A stretch of DNA of 64,000 nucleotides, taken from contig NZ_KB891586.1 in NCBI RefSeq assembly GCF_000373485.1, forward strand, positions 324,734 to 388,733. Direction: 5' to 3'. The position numbers were made by a program, and so were the translations under genes. Position 1 is the first letter of the stretch. Every line of letters starts with the position of its first letter. Positions 43,753-53,046 of this stretch are shown piece after piece. The DNA comes from Dasania marina DSM 21967. GTDB taxonomy: Bacteria > Pseudomonadota > Gammaproteobacteria > Pseudomonadales > Dasaniaceae. Under the pieces are notes generated by a model that was not told where the DNA came from, searched no databases, and saw only the letters and a list, made by a program, of their open reading frames with translations.

Positions 43753-46700
43753 CGATTTTAAAATATCTTCTGCCGACATAGTATGACTGTATAAATAGCC
43801 TTGGTGATAGTCACACTTATTTTCATCCAGAAACTGTAACTGCTGTTGAGTCTCTACCCCTTCAGCAACAACTTCAATATTTAAGTTATGCGCTAAATCA
43901 ATCAGAGCTGGCACTATTTTCTTATCCTGACTCGCACTGTCGGTGCCTTGAATAAAACATTGATCTATCTTTATACCATCTATGGGTAGGTCTCTTAAAT
44001 AATTTAACGCTGAATAGCCCAAACCAAAGTCATCCACAGAGAGATAAATACCCAATGCTTTTAAGCTATTTAATACCAGTGCCAAATTTTCAGGCTGGGC
44101 AATAATAATACTCTCAGCTATTTCTAGGTGTAAGGCTAACGCAGGCAGCTGATATTTTTGTAGCATGCTGGCTATATAAGCCACCGCCCCCTCACTAAAC
44201 AAAAAACTATGGCTAACATTGATACAAACCGGCATAGAGGGCGCCGGCCTATGCTGCTGTAAGGTGGCAGCAAAGCTACAGGCTTTATCCAACACCTGCT
44301 GTTCTATAGCCACTAAAAGCCCTAACTCTTCGGCGCTATCAATAAATGATTCTGGGGATAGCAAGCCTTGCTGAGGATGCTGCCACCTAAGCAAAGCTTC
44401 TACTGACACCATATTATGGTCGCAGCTCATGATAGGCTGGTAATGTAAAATAAACTCATCACGCTTTAGTGCCAGCCGTAAATCGCTGTCTATATGTAAT
44501 TGTTTGGCGCTATCGACTTGTAAATCTTTGCTATAAAATTGATAGTTATTTCGGCCTAGGCTTTTCGCTTGATACATAGCTAAATCGGCATTTTTCATTA
44601 GATCTGAAATCAATACACCATCATCAGGCACCATAGTGACACCTATACTTACAGTCACAACAACCTCTTCATTAGCGAGCTGTATAGGCTGGGATAAGGC
44701 GTTAATAATACGCCTAGCTATCGTATCGACATAGTCACGTTCCTTATTATTAATATTTTTTAAGATAATCGTGAATTCATCACCCCCTAACCTAGCCACA
44801 TTATCATTGGCATCAACACAGGAGGATAAGCGCTCCGCCACAGTAATAAGTAATTGATCACCGGCATCATGCCCTAAAGTGTCGTTGATAATTTTAAACC
44901 TATCTAAATCCAAAAACAGCAAAGCACAAGAGGCCTTACTATCAGCCATTTCTTCAAGTAAACACTCCAGTCCGTCTCTAAATAAACGCCTGTTTTCCAA
45001 ACCTGTTAATGTGTCGTAATAGGCCAGCTGTTCCATTTGTTGCTGATGGTTTTTATGCTCAGTGATATCTTCACAAACAGCGACAAAATGCGTTAAGCGA
45101 CCGATATCATCACGTATAGGTGAGGTAGACAACAACACCCATACATCATCACCATGCTTGGCATGCAGCTCTAACTCACCATGCCAGCTCTCACCACTAT
45201 CTATCGCCTGCAACATGGCACTGAAGTTTTTATGGCTGTGATCAGCCACTTTAATCTGATAAACATCACCACCCAGCAACTCACTTTCATCATAACCGGT
45301 CATAGCAATAAACGTGGGGTTAACATACTCTATATATTGTTTATTATTCACAATAAACACACCACTGGCGCTATGCTCTACCGCTCTAGATAACATCAAT
45401 AATTTATGCGCATCTTCTTTACGCTCAGTAATATCACATAGCACACCATGGTAATGACTTACCTCGCCATTCTTATCACGATGTATTTTGCTACGTTCCT
45501 CAATCCAGCGCCACTCGCCTGCTTTAGTAACAACCCTATATTCAACAGTGTATTCATTGCTATCTCTAGCATCCTCTGCCGCATTAATGATATCTAAATT
45601 ATATTGATAGTCTTCTTGAAATATTATTTTTCTATAGAGATTTTTATCTTGATAAAAATCTTCAGGACTGTAACCAAACTGAGCTATATTCTCTGAGATA
45701 AACTCTACGGGTGAATTGCTGCCAACGCCCCATTCCACCACAATAAAACGACTACCATTAATAATAGCGTCCATCTCCTCGCGCCGCTCAGCCAATGCCT
45801 TATAGCGCTGTTGCGATTTTTTTCTTTCATCATTCATAATCGCATGGGCCATAATATCGGCCAAACCACCGCAGACAGCTATCTCCTCATTACTCCACCG
45901 CCTCTTTTCACCTTTATGATCCAGATTAATAGCGCCCACCATTTTACCCTGCACACGTATCGCACTTTCCAATGTTGAAGAAATATTTTCAGGAATGTAA
46001 AATAGCTCAGCAAAAGAACTGGCCAAAGGGTCATTTAAGGTATCGTTAATAGCTACCGTACGCCTGCGCCTTAACTCAGTATAAAAAACATCATACAAAT
46101 CTGCATCATGAGAAAACTGCTGCAAATTTTCTTCATAGTAATCGCCCTCTAAAATGTAAGAGCTTAACAACCAAGCATGACGCCCTTCATAATCAAACAT
46201 CCATACACCGGCATTATAAACATTTAACAGCACTGCCATCTTCTTAGTTATTAAATCAGCAACCTTTTGCAAATTACCATTAATAACATCTTTGTGCGTC
46301 GCCAACTCAACCAACATTTCCTGTTTTTTTCTTAACCCTTCTCTAGCTTCTTGTGACCTTTTATCTTCTTCTATGCTCTCATTATTCATTAAAGCCTGAG
46401 TTATCTGATCACTCATACTAGAAACAAAAACAACTTCATCTTCGTCCCACAAACGTACTGTTTCACAATGTTCAACAGCCAATAACCCTAGGGTTTCACC
46501 CCGCACCCTAATAGCTACATCTATACCTGCAGTGATGCTTTTATCACGGATTAACTCGGCAAAACACATAGCTTCATTTTTATCTTTAGAAGAAGCATCA
46601 AAAATTATCTGCCTACCGGAGGTTAATAACTCATAATAGCCTGTAGAGTCTTTTAATCGATAGGGTTTATCTCTGTGATAATAACCTCTGGAGTTATCAT

Positions 46701-48801
46701 AACCTTGCTCGATATTGATATAACTACTTTCTTGGTCAAGCCACCACACTTCGGCTCGCTGACAACCCAATGCATCAACAACATTTTTGCATATCGCTTT
46801 TATTACCCCGCCAACATCCCCACTTGACAACTGCGAGCTAACAGCTATAGAAGAGAGTAAAATATTTTTATGATGCATTCTCGTTATTCGTTCCTGCTCT
46901 TGCTCTAATCGTAATATTTTTTCCTGCTCTTGTTGCCTATAGGATTTATTGGCTAGCATAAAGCCAATAATGTCAGCCACCGTACCATGAAATGCTATTT
47001 CATCTGCCGTCCACTCTCTAATATTTCCATAGTGCTCTACATTCAATATACCCACAATTTTTGCATGCAAACGTATGGCGCTATCCATAGATGAAGCAAT
47101 GCCATATACATTCTGCTCTTCATCTAAAAACTCCGAGGTCCTACTATCATTTTTCGCATCATCAGCGGCAATAGTTTTCTCTTTTTTTAATGATTTAAAA
47201 AACCGAGGGTAATTTTCTTGCGTATAGCTAACATCCACATAATGACGATTATTTGAACGCTCATAATAATCAACGCACGTAAGTTTATTAGCATCACTAT
47301 CACTGAGCCAAACACCACAACCTTCAACACCCAAGGTTTTGCTGACTAGTTCGTTAATATAATGTATCGCTTTTTCTACATTATTAGCGGCCACTATCCT
47401 GGAATCTAATGACAACTCGCTGACCACCTTTTGCAAATGGCCAGCATAAATAACTTGCTCGTTGATTTTTCTCTCGGCATCTTTAAGCTTTGAGTTAATA
47501 ATCAACTGCGACAGCTGTGCCGACAGCTCATGAACAACAGCTTCTTCATGAGGCTGCCAGCGATAGGAACTATCGCTTTTCTCTAAAACAAGAACTGCTT
47601 GTATATCACCGGCAATATAGACGGCACTTTCTAATACCGAAAAAAGCGTACCTTGATGTTGAAAAAGACCTTGGCATACCGATCTAGAATCAAACTCACT
47701 CGCCGCCACCTTCGACACCGAAGCAAGCTCGTGCATATACGTTAACGGGCATACCTCTTTATTAGCATTTCCAGCAGCTATATATTTTTTTCTTTTATTA
47801 TCATATCTGCCATCAAGACTGAAACATTGTTCCGCTTCATTCTTTAACCAAAAATTAGCTGCGGAAGCGTTAAAAAAACAAGCAATTTTCTTTAAGGTAT
47901 ATTTTAATGCCGAGACATAATAGCCCTGTCTAAAATCAGATTGATTAACCAACTCCATGATTAGTGCTTGCTGCTCTCTATCGCGCTGCTTCTGCAAGAT
48001 AAAGTCATCACTTAACAGCCTATACTGTTCGTTACGCAAAACTTCCGCCAACAGGACTGATATATGGCCATGAAAAGCGACTTCATCACTCGCCCATATG
48101 TGGTTAATCCTGCAATGCTCACTGCTCAGTATGCCAACAATTTCACCATCCACTTTAATAGGGCTATCCAGCGTTGAGGTGATGTCGTAACGCTCTATTT
48201 CTCCTGCGAACTCATGCTTAATTAAATTTGTGAGCGTCCCGCCTTCTTCCACCAGTGTTCTTACCTCTAATAAGTCAGAAAAAAACTGCGGATAATCATT
48301 GATGTGGTAATTATCTTCCGGGGCGTGACTTTTTTTACTCAGGGTGTATTCATCATGGGCAACCAGTAAGTCTTTTTCTTGGTTAAAAAACCAAACCCCG
48401 TTGTATTCGGTATTAAGCACTTCAGCCACGGCCTCAGTAATCAAGATTATAGCCTGCCGCGTATTACCGGTTTTAATATCAGGGTGCGTACTCAGGCGTT
48501 TGAGCACTTCATCTTGCTGACGCTCACGCTGCTGCTGTTTACTTTTGGGGCTATCCGACAGATTAAACTCTAAATCTAAGGCCTTGATAACCTGCAGCAC
48601 CTTACCCATCTCAACAGTAGACTTGCCGTTTTCCAGCTCGGATAAAAACCTAACACCCACATGACAAAGTTCTGCAACTTCAGCCTGCGTCAAACCTTTA
48701 GCTCTGCGAAAGGTTTGTATTTTTTTACCGAACTCAATAAAAAAGTGATCACTCTCAACGCTAGCGAGGCTAGATATAGTCATATAGCGGTCTTTACCCA
48801 T
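43747..48801 (-). CDS. HipB-like HTH - 5x GAF - 2x PAS - GGDEF - EAL protein
   Basis: 1684 residues, no membrane helix. Residues 18-80 are a HipB/Y4mF-type XRE DNA-binding domain (FGKKIQTFRRAKGLTQAEVA, RFLSELENGKSTVEMGKVLQ). Then five GAF domains (about 105-255, 285-435, 455-617, 645-805, 830-990) with a repeated motif of the type SAIRV-x-G-x2-VGxLxxEH, two PAS domains (about 1010-1128, 1135-1250), GGDEF (residues 1339-1343, intact motif) and EAL (1468-1470, with VAEGVET near 1645). Both c-di-GMP synthesis and degradation motifs look intact; usually one dominates. A DNA-binding domain on such a protein is rare. It could read several small molecules and act on transcription and c-di-GMP. The family partner (HipA toxin) is absent. 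Confidence 0.93.
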   Translation of the reverse strand: MGKDRYMTISSLASVESDHFFIEFGKKIQTFRRAKGLTQAEVAELCHVGVRFLSELENGKSTVEMGKVLQVIKALDLEFNLSDSPKSKQQQRERQQDEVLKRLSTHPDIKTGNTRQAIILITEAVAEVLNTEYNGVWFFNQEKDLLVAHDEYTLSKKSHAPEDNYHINDYPQFFSDLLEVRTLVEEGGTLTNLIKHEFAGEIERYDITSTLDSPIKVDGEIVGILSSEHCRINHIWASDEVAFHGHISVLLAEVLRNEQYRLLSDDFILQKQRDREQQALIMELVNQSDFRQGYYVSALKYTLKKIACFFNASAANFWLKNEAEQCFSLDGRYDNKRKKYIAAGNANKEVCPLTYMHELASVSKVAASEFDSRSVCQGLFQHQGTLFSVLESAVYIAGDIQAVLVLEKSDSSYRWQPHEEAVVHELSAQLSQLIINSKLKDAERKINEQVIYAGHLQKVVSELSLDSRIVAANNVEKAIHYINELVSKTLGVEGCGVWLSDSDANKLTCVDYYERSNNRHYVDVSYTQENYPRFFKSLKKEKTIAADDAKNDSRTSEFLDEEQNVYGIASSMDSAIRLHAKIVGILNVEHYGNIREWTADEIAFHGTVADIIGFMLANKSYRQQEQEKILRLEQEQERITRMHHKNILLSSIAVSSQLSSGDVGGVIKAICKNVVDALGCQRAEVWWLDQESSYINIEQGYDNSRGYYHRDKPYRLKDSTGYYELLTSGRQIIFDASSKDKNEAMCFAELIRDKSITAGIDVAIRVRGETLGLLAVEHCETVRLWDEDEVVFVSSMSDQITQALMNNESIEEDKRSQEAREGLRKKQEMLVELATHKDVINGNLQKVADLITKKMAVLLNVYNAGVWMFDYEGRHAWLLSSYILEGDYYEENLQQFSHDADLYDVFYTELRRRRTVAINDTLNDPLASSFAELFYIPENISSTLESAIRVQGKMVGAINLDHKGEKRRWSNEEIAVCGGLADIMAHAIMNDERKKSQQRYKALAERREEMDAIINGSRFIVVEWGVGSNSPVEFISENIAQFGYSPEDFYQDKNLYRKIIFQEDYQYNLDIINAAEDARDSNEYTVEYRVVTKAGEWRWIEERSKIHRDKNGEVSHYHGVLCDITERKEDAHKLLMLSRAVEHSASGVFIVNNKQYIEYVNPTFIAMTGYDESELLGGDVYQIKVADHSHKNFSAMLQAIDSGESWHGELELHAKHGDDVWVLLSTSPIRDDIGRLTHFVAVCEDITEHKNHQQQMEQLAYYDTLTGLENRRLFRDGLECLLEEMADSKASCALLFLDLDRFKIINDTLGHDAGDQLLITVAERLSSCVDANDNVARLGGDEFTIILKNINNKERDYVDTIARRIINALSQPIQLANEEVVVTVSIGVTMVPDDGVLISDLMKNADLAMYQAKSLGRNNYQFYSKDLQVDSAKQLHIDSDLRLALKRDEFILHYQPIMSCDHNMVSVEALLRWQHPQQGLLSPESFIDSAEELGLLVAIEQQVLDKACSFAATLQQHRPAPSMPVCINVSHSFLFSEGAVAYIASMLQKYQLPALALHLEIAESIIIAQPENLALVLNSLKALGIYLSVDDFGLGYSALNYLRDLPIDGIKIDQCFIQGTDSASQDKKIVPALIDLAHNLNIEVVAEGVETQQQLQFLDENKCDYHQGYLYSHTMSAEDILKSL

Positions 48802-48824
48802 ATTATTTTAATATCGATTACAAC

Positions 48825-48840
48825 TTACCCGTACGGGATA
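48825..48840. promoter_or_regulatory. Palindromic operator candidate before the HTH-GGDEF-EAL gene
   Basis: On the minus strand TATCCCGTACGGGTAA, with a perfect CCCGTACGGG core (48828-48837), 24 nt before the start codon. E. coli HipB binds TATCC-N8-GGATA; this site has similar half-sites with closer spacing. It fits autoregulation by the HipB-like domain. Confidence 0.5.
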
Positions 48841-49047
48841 ATTTTCAGTGTAGCAGTAGATAAGATATCTGTAGGAATAAAAGCTAAATAGCTACGGCGA
48901 CCTGAAAACACAGATAATAAGCAAGGTTATAGCGTTTTTTATTCACATTCCCGAATATCGCTGCACTCCACGCTTGTACACCTTAGCTTTTGGATAAACC
49001 GCAAGGCCTGCTAAACTACTTCAAAACATGCCACATCGGAACTTGTA

Positions 49048-50034
49048 ATGACCCAAGCCGCAGATAGCAACAGCAGCCACTCCCTGAGAAAAGCCATACC
49101 CGTAGGCCTCAGCGCCTGCTTGGCCGGCCAGCCAGTACGTTATAACGGCGGCCATAGCCAATCACGATTATGCCTAGACACCTTAAGTCAGCACTTCGAC
49201 TTTAAAACCTTCTGCCCCGAAGTGGCGGCAGGCTTTGGCACGCCTAGGCCCACCATGCGCTTAACCGGCGACCCCGCCAACCCGCGCCTACAGCTTAGTA
49301 ATGATGATCAACAAGATTTTACCGAGCAACTACAACAGGGTTTTAGCGAGCAACTGGCGCAATTTGAGCACTTGGATGGTTATATATTGATGAAGAACTC
49401 GCCCAGCTGCGGCTTAAAGCGCATCAAGATTTATCAAGCCAATGGCTATCCACACACAGAACGAGGCCAAGGCCTGTTTACCGCAGCCTTAATAGAACGC
49501 TACCCATTGCTGCCAGTAGAAGAAGAAGGCCGCCTACAAGACCCTCATCTGCGCGAAAACTTTATTTTGCGGGTCTATGCCCATCACAACTTCAGAGCCG
49601 ACGTTAGCTTGGCACCCAGCCATCACACGCTATTACAATTTCACAGCAGCTATAAATATGTGCTGATGGCGCACAACCAACCACTATACCGCGAGCTGGG
49701 ACGCATGCTAACCAACGCCAAGCAAAGCGATCTCAGCCCATTAATGGCGCAATATTTCAGCCTATTTATGCAAGCCTTAAGCGAGCCAGCAACGGTCAAA
49801 AACCACTGCAATACCTTGCTACATATTTTAGGATACTTAAAAAAATCCGTGCCTTCCGAGGCCAGACAACATATCGCCGCCGTAATACACAAATACCGTG
49901 TAGGGCAATTGCCACTAGTCACTCCCATGACCTTGCTGAAACACTATATAGAGCAGTTCGGCAGCGACTATATAAAAGGCCAACGCTATTTTGAGCCTTA
50001 CCCAGAAACGCTATGCCTCAGCAATAACATATAA
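49048..50034 (+). CDS. ybgA: YbgA-like DUF523-DUF1722 protein
   Basis: 328 residues: DUF523 at the N-terminus (IPVGLSACLAGQPVRYNGGH, FCPEVAAGFGTPRPTM, NSPSCGLKRIKIY), DUF1722 at the C-terminus (HHTLLQFHSSYKYVLMAH). Function unknown; conserved Cys residues (CLAG, CPE, SPSCG) suggest metal or redox chemistry. E. coli ybgA also precedes phr; here only 15 bp separate it from phrB, so both are probably cotranscribed. Confidence 0.9.
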   Translation: MTQAADSNSSHSLRKAIPVGLSACLAGQPVRYNGGHSQSRLCLDTLSQHFDFKTFCPEVAAGFGTPRPTMRLTGDPANPRLQLSNDDQQDFTEQLQQGFSEQLAQFEHLDGYILMKNSPSCGLKRIKIYQANGYPHTERGQGLFTAALIERYPLLPVEEEGRLQDPHLRENFILRVYAHHNFRADVSLAPSHHTLLQFHSSYKYVLMAHNQPLYRELGRMLTNAKQSDLSPLMAQYFSLFMQALSEPATVKNHCNTLLHILGYLKKSVPSEARQHIAAVIHKYRVGQLPLVTPMTLLKHYIEQFGSDYIKGQRYFEPYPETLCLSNNI

Positions 50035-50049
50035 GCGTCCCCTACCACT

Positions 50050-51480
50050 ATGCCTACAACAACTATGCCCACACCCATAGCCATACACTGGTTCAGACAA
50101 GATCTGCGCCTAGCGGATAACCCCTCACTTCAGTACGCAGCCCAACAGGGCAGCGTATTACCCATTTATATTTTGGATGAGATAAATGCAGCCGAGCAGG
50201 CTACTACAGGCGCAGCGCGCTGCTGGCTGCACCATTCACTGCAAGCCCTCAACGACAGCCTAGGCGGCAAACTACAACTCTACCGCGGCGACGCCAAACG
50301 CATTATTGCCCAGCTCTGCCAGCAGCATGCGGTGACCAGCATCAACTGGAACCGCTGCTACGAACCCTGGCGCATAGGCCGTGACAAAGCCATAAAGGCC
50401 GAACTACAACAGGCAGGCATAGACTGCCACAGCCACAATGGCTCACTACTATGGGAACCTTGGCAAACGCTAAAAGCCGATGGCAGCGCCTATAAAGTGT
50501 TTACCCCCTATTACAAAAACGCCAGGCTCAACGGGCCAACGATACGCCAACCACTGGCCGCACCCAAAAACCTTAAGCTAGCGACGGGGGATTTTGGCGC
50601 GCAAAGCATCACCGAGCTAGCACTACTACCCAAGCAAAACTGGCACAGCCCACTGCTAGCACATTGGGCGGTAGGTGAAGCCGGCGCGCAAAAAGCCTTA
50701 CACCGTTTTATAGAACGCGGGTTAAACGGTTACAAAGAGGGCCGAGACTTTCCAGCCCAAGAACATGTGTCGCGCTTATCCCCTCACTTACACTGGGGCG
50801 AAATCTCACCGCAACAAGCTTGGCACTACAGCCAACTGGCGGGTGACAACGTAGACGTAGCCCACTTTCACAACGAGCTAGCCTGGCGCGACTTTTCCCA
50901 CGGCATGCTCTACCACTATCCCGACCTGCCCCACCGCAACTGGCAAAGTAAATTTGACCGCTTTGCTTGGCAGCACAATGACGAGCTACTAAAGGCATGG
51001 CAGCAAGGCCGCACCGGCTACCCCATTATTGATGCCGGTATGCGCGAGCTATGGCAAACCGGTTATATGCACAACCGCGTGCGTATGTTGGTAGGCTCTT
51101 TTTTAGTTAAAAACCTGTTGATTGATTGGCGCCACGGCGAGCGTTGGTTTTGGCAAACCTTGGTAGATGCCGACTTGGCCAACAACAGCGCCAGCTGGCA
51201 GTGGGTGGCAGGTTGCGGTGCTGATGCCGCCCCTTACTTTCGCATTTTTAACCCGGTGATTCAGGGCGAAAGGTTTGACCGCGATGGCAGCTATACCCGA
51301 CGCTATGTACCCGAGTTGGCGGCACTACCTAACAAATATCTATTTAAACCTTGGCTAGCCAGCCCCGAGATACTGCAAAAAGCAGGCGTTGTTTTGGGTG
51401 AAAGCTACCCCCAACCCATCATCGACTTAAAATTATCACGCGAATTAGCCCTAGATAGCTTAAAAGCGCTGTCGCCATAA
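50050..51480 (+). CDS. phrB: Deoxyribodipyrimidine photolyase
   Basis: Repairs cyclobutane pyrimidine dimers with blue light, using FADH and an antenna cofactor. 476 residues (an ATG five codons later is equally possible). N-terminal alpha/beta domain (IHWFRQDLRLADNPSL) and C-terminal FAD domain with GRTGYPIIDAGMRELWQTG, MHNRVRMLVGSFLVKNLL and DADLANNSASWQW near residues 320-395, typical of class I CPD photolyases. Confidence 0.95.
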   Translation: MPTTTMPTPIAIHWFRQDLRLADNPSLQYAAQQGSVLPIYILDEINAAEQATTGAARCWLHHSLQALNDSLGGKLQLYRGDAKRIIAQLCQQHAVTSINWNRCYEPWRIGRDKAIKAELQQAGIDCHSHNGSLLWEPWQTLKADGSAYKVFTPYYKNARLNGPTIRQPLAAPKNLKLATGDFGAQSITELALLPKQNWHSPLLAHWAVGEAGAQKALHRFIERGLNGYKEGRDFPAQEHVSRLSPHLHWGEISPQQAWHYSQLAGDNVDVAHFHNELAWRDFSHGMLYHYPDLPHRNWQSKFDRFAWQHNDELLKAWQQGRTGYPIIDAGMRELWQTGYMHNRVRMLVGSFLVKNLLIDWRHGERWFWQTLVDADLANNSASWQWVAGCGADAAPYFRIFNPVIQGERFDRDGSYTRRYVPELAALPNKYLFKPWLASPEILQKAGVVLGESYPQPIIDLKLSRELALDSLKALSP

Positions 51481-51968
51481 ATTGGCGTAGCGCTTAAAAA
51501 GCCAACAACAATAACCGCAAGAAACAGCACGTTTCCCCTAAAAAGTCACAAAAACAACCATTTTTACAGTCTTTTTTTATCAGTCATTTAGCCTGATTGT
51601 TTCTATATAGCTATTAATAATATGACTTTTCCCCTATTTCGCCCCCCGATAGGCCGTAGTAACCCCACCACAATAGCCCTTTTACGCTAGTTTTTGTTCG
51701 ATTTATAATCAGCAGCCGTCAACAATCAACATTCACCAAAAAAATAGCGAACATTTACAGTGGTTATAATGGTGTGTAGTATTCGTGACACTGTATTTAT
51801 CAGGAATCAATAAAACAGTATATAAACCCGTTGTTCTTCAACGAAGACAATAGGGCCGTTTTTTTCTGGTAGAGTCATTTCAGTTAAAAAAAGACCACCC
51901 CATACCACCCCCAGTATCGGGTTCGTTTTAACCATAACAATTAAAAAATAAAAACTAAGGACACATAC
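51481..51968. other. Long leader region before the CoA-ester lyase
   Basis: 488 bp, AT-rich, no gene or RNA I recognise. A TATAAT (51765-51770) is the best promoter -10 candidate. Downstream runs of T and A leave about 190 nt of possible leader before the lyase gene. Confidence 0.45.
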
Positions 51969-52928
51969 ATGGCTGTTAAAAATAGATTACACCGCAGTGA
52001 GCTTGCCGTACCAGGTAGTAACCTACGCATGCTTGAAAAAGCACCCTCCTCCGGTGCCGACGTGGTCTTTCTCGATTTAGAAGATGCGGTAGCCCCCGAC
52101 GACAAAGAACAGGCGCGTATCAACGTCATCAACGCCCTAAACAATTACGACTGGTCCAAGTGCGCCGTCTCGGTTCGTATCAACGGCTTAGACACCCACT
52201 ACATGTATAGGGATTTGGTAGACGTGATGGAACAGGCCGGCGACAAGCTGGACACCATCTTAATACCCAAAGTAGGCTCCGCCGCCGACGTGCATTTAGT
52301 CGCCACCCTAATGGAGCAAATTGAAGCAGCCATGGGCCACAAGCAAGTTAACATCCACGTGCTCATCGAAACTGCCCAAGGCATGTACAACGTCGATGAA
52401 ATAGCCGCCGCCTGCCCCCAGCGTATGGAAGCCATGGTATTTGGCGTGGCCGACTACGCCGCCTCTATACGCGCCCGCACCACCCAAATAGGCGGCGCTA
52501 ACGCCAACTACCAAGTGCTATCTGGCGAGCCTAACGATGCCAACCGCCAATATTTTTGGGGCGACCCATGGCACTACGCCATCTCACGCATGGTAGTAGC
52601 CTGCCGCGCCAACGGCCTGCGCCCAATCGATGGCCCCTTTGGCGCCATAGACGACCCCGAGGCCTTTAGAGCCGCCGCCAATGCCGCCGCCGCGTTGGGT
52701 GTGGAAGGTAAGTGGGCGATACACCCCTCGCAAATTGAACTGGCCAACGAAATTTACACCCCCAGTGACGCCGAGCTAACACGCGCCACCCGGATTTTAG
52801 AAATGATGAAAGAAGCAGCAAAAGCAGGCAAAGGTGCCGTCACCTTAGATGGGCGTTTAATCGATGCCGCATCGATACGCCAAGCTGAAGTTGTGGTGGC
52901 ACAACACCAGCAAATCACCAATCGCTAA
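51969..52928 (+). CDS. HpcH/HpaI-family CoA-ester lyase (malyl-/citramalyl-CoA lyase-like)
   Basis: TIM-barrel Mg-dependent aldolase that splits or forms C-C bonds next to CoA-thioesters, such as malyl-CoA, beta-methylmalyl-CoA or citramalyl-CoA. 319 residues; DVVFLDLEDAVAP near residue 30 and IETAQGMYNVDEIA near 140 (acid residues for Mg), GVADYAAS near 165, WAIHPSQIELAN near 250. It precedes a CoA-transferase, which would supply the CoA-ester. Exact substrate not predictable. Confidence 0.9.
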   Translation: MAVKNRLHRSELAVPGSNLRMLEKAPSSGADVVFLDLEDAVAPDDKEQARINVINALNNYDWSKCAVSVRINGLDTHYMYRDLVDVMEQAGDKLDTILIPKVGSAADVHLVATLMEQIEAAMGHKQVNIHVLIETAQGMYNVDEIAAACPQRMEAMVFGVADYAASIRARTTQIGGANANYQVLSGEPNDANRQYFWGDPWHYAISRMVVACRANGLRPIDGPFGAIDDPEAFRAAANAAAALGVEGKWAIHPSQIELANEIYTPSDAELTRATRILEMMKEAAKAGKGAVTLDGRLIDAASIRQAEVVVAQHQQITNR

Positions 52929-53046
52929 TCACTCAATAGCGTTTGCGTAGCTACCCCAACAAGTAGCCTGCAAGTAGACACCCCAACAATAAGTGACTCG
53001 TCTTGCCCCCCGCAACGGGTCACATACAAAAAACGGGAGATACTCT

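Noticed and set aside
43747-48801. Toxin-antitoxin system suggested by the HipB-like domain
   Set aside because: The domain is fused to signalling domains and no hipA or other toxin gene is adjacent.
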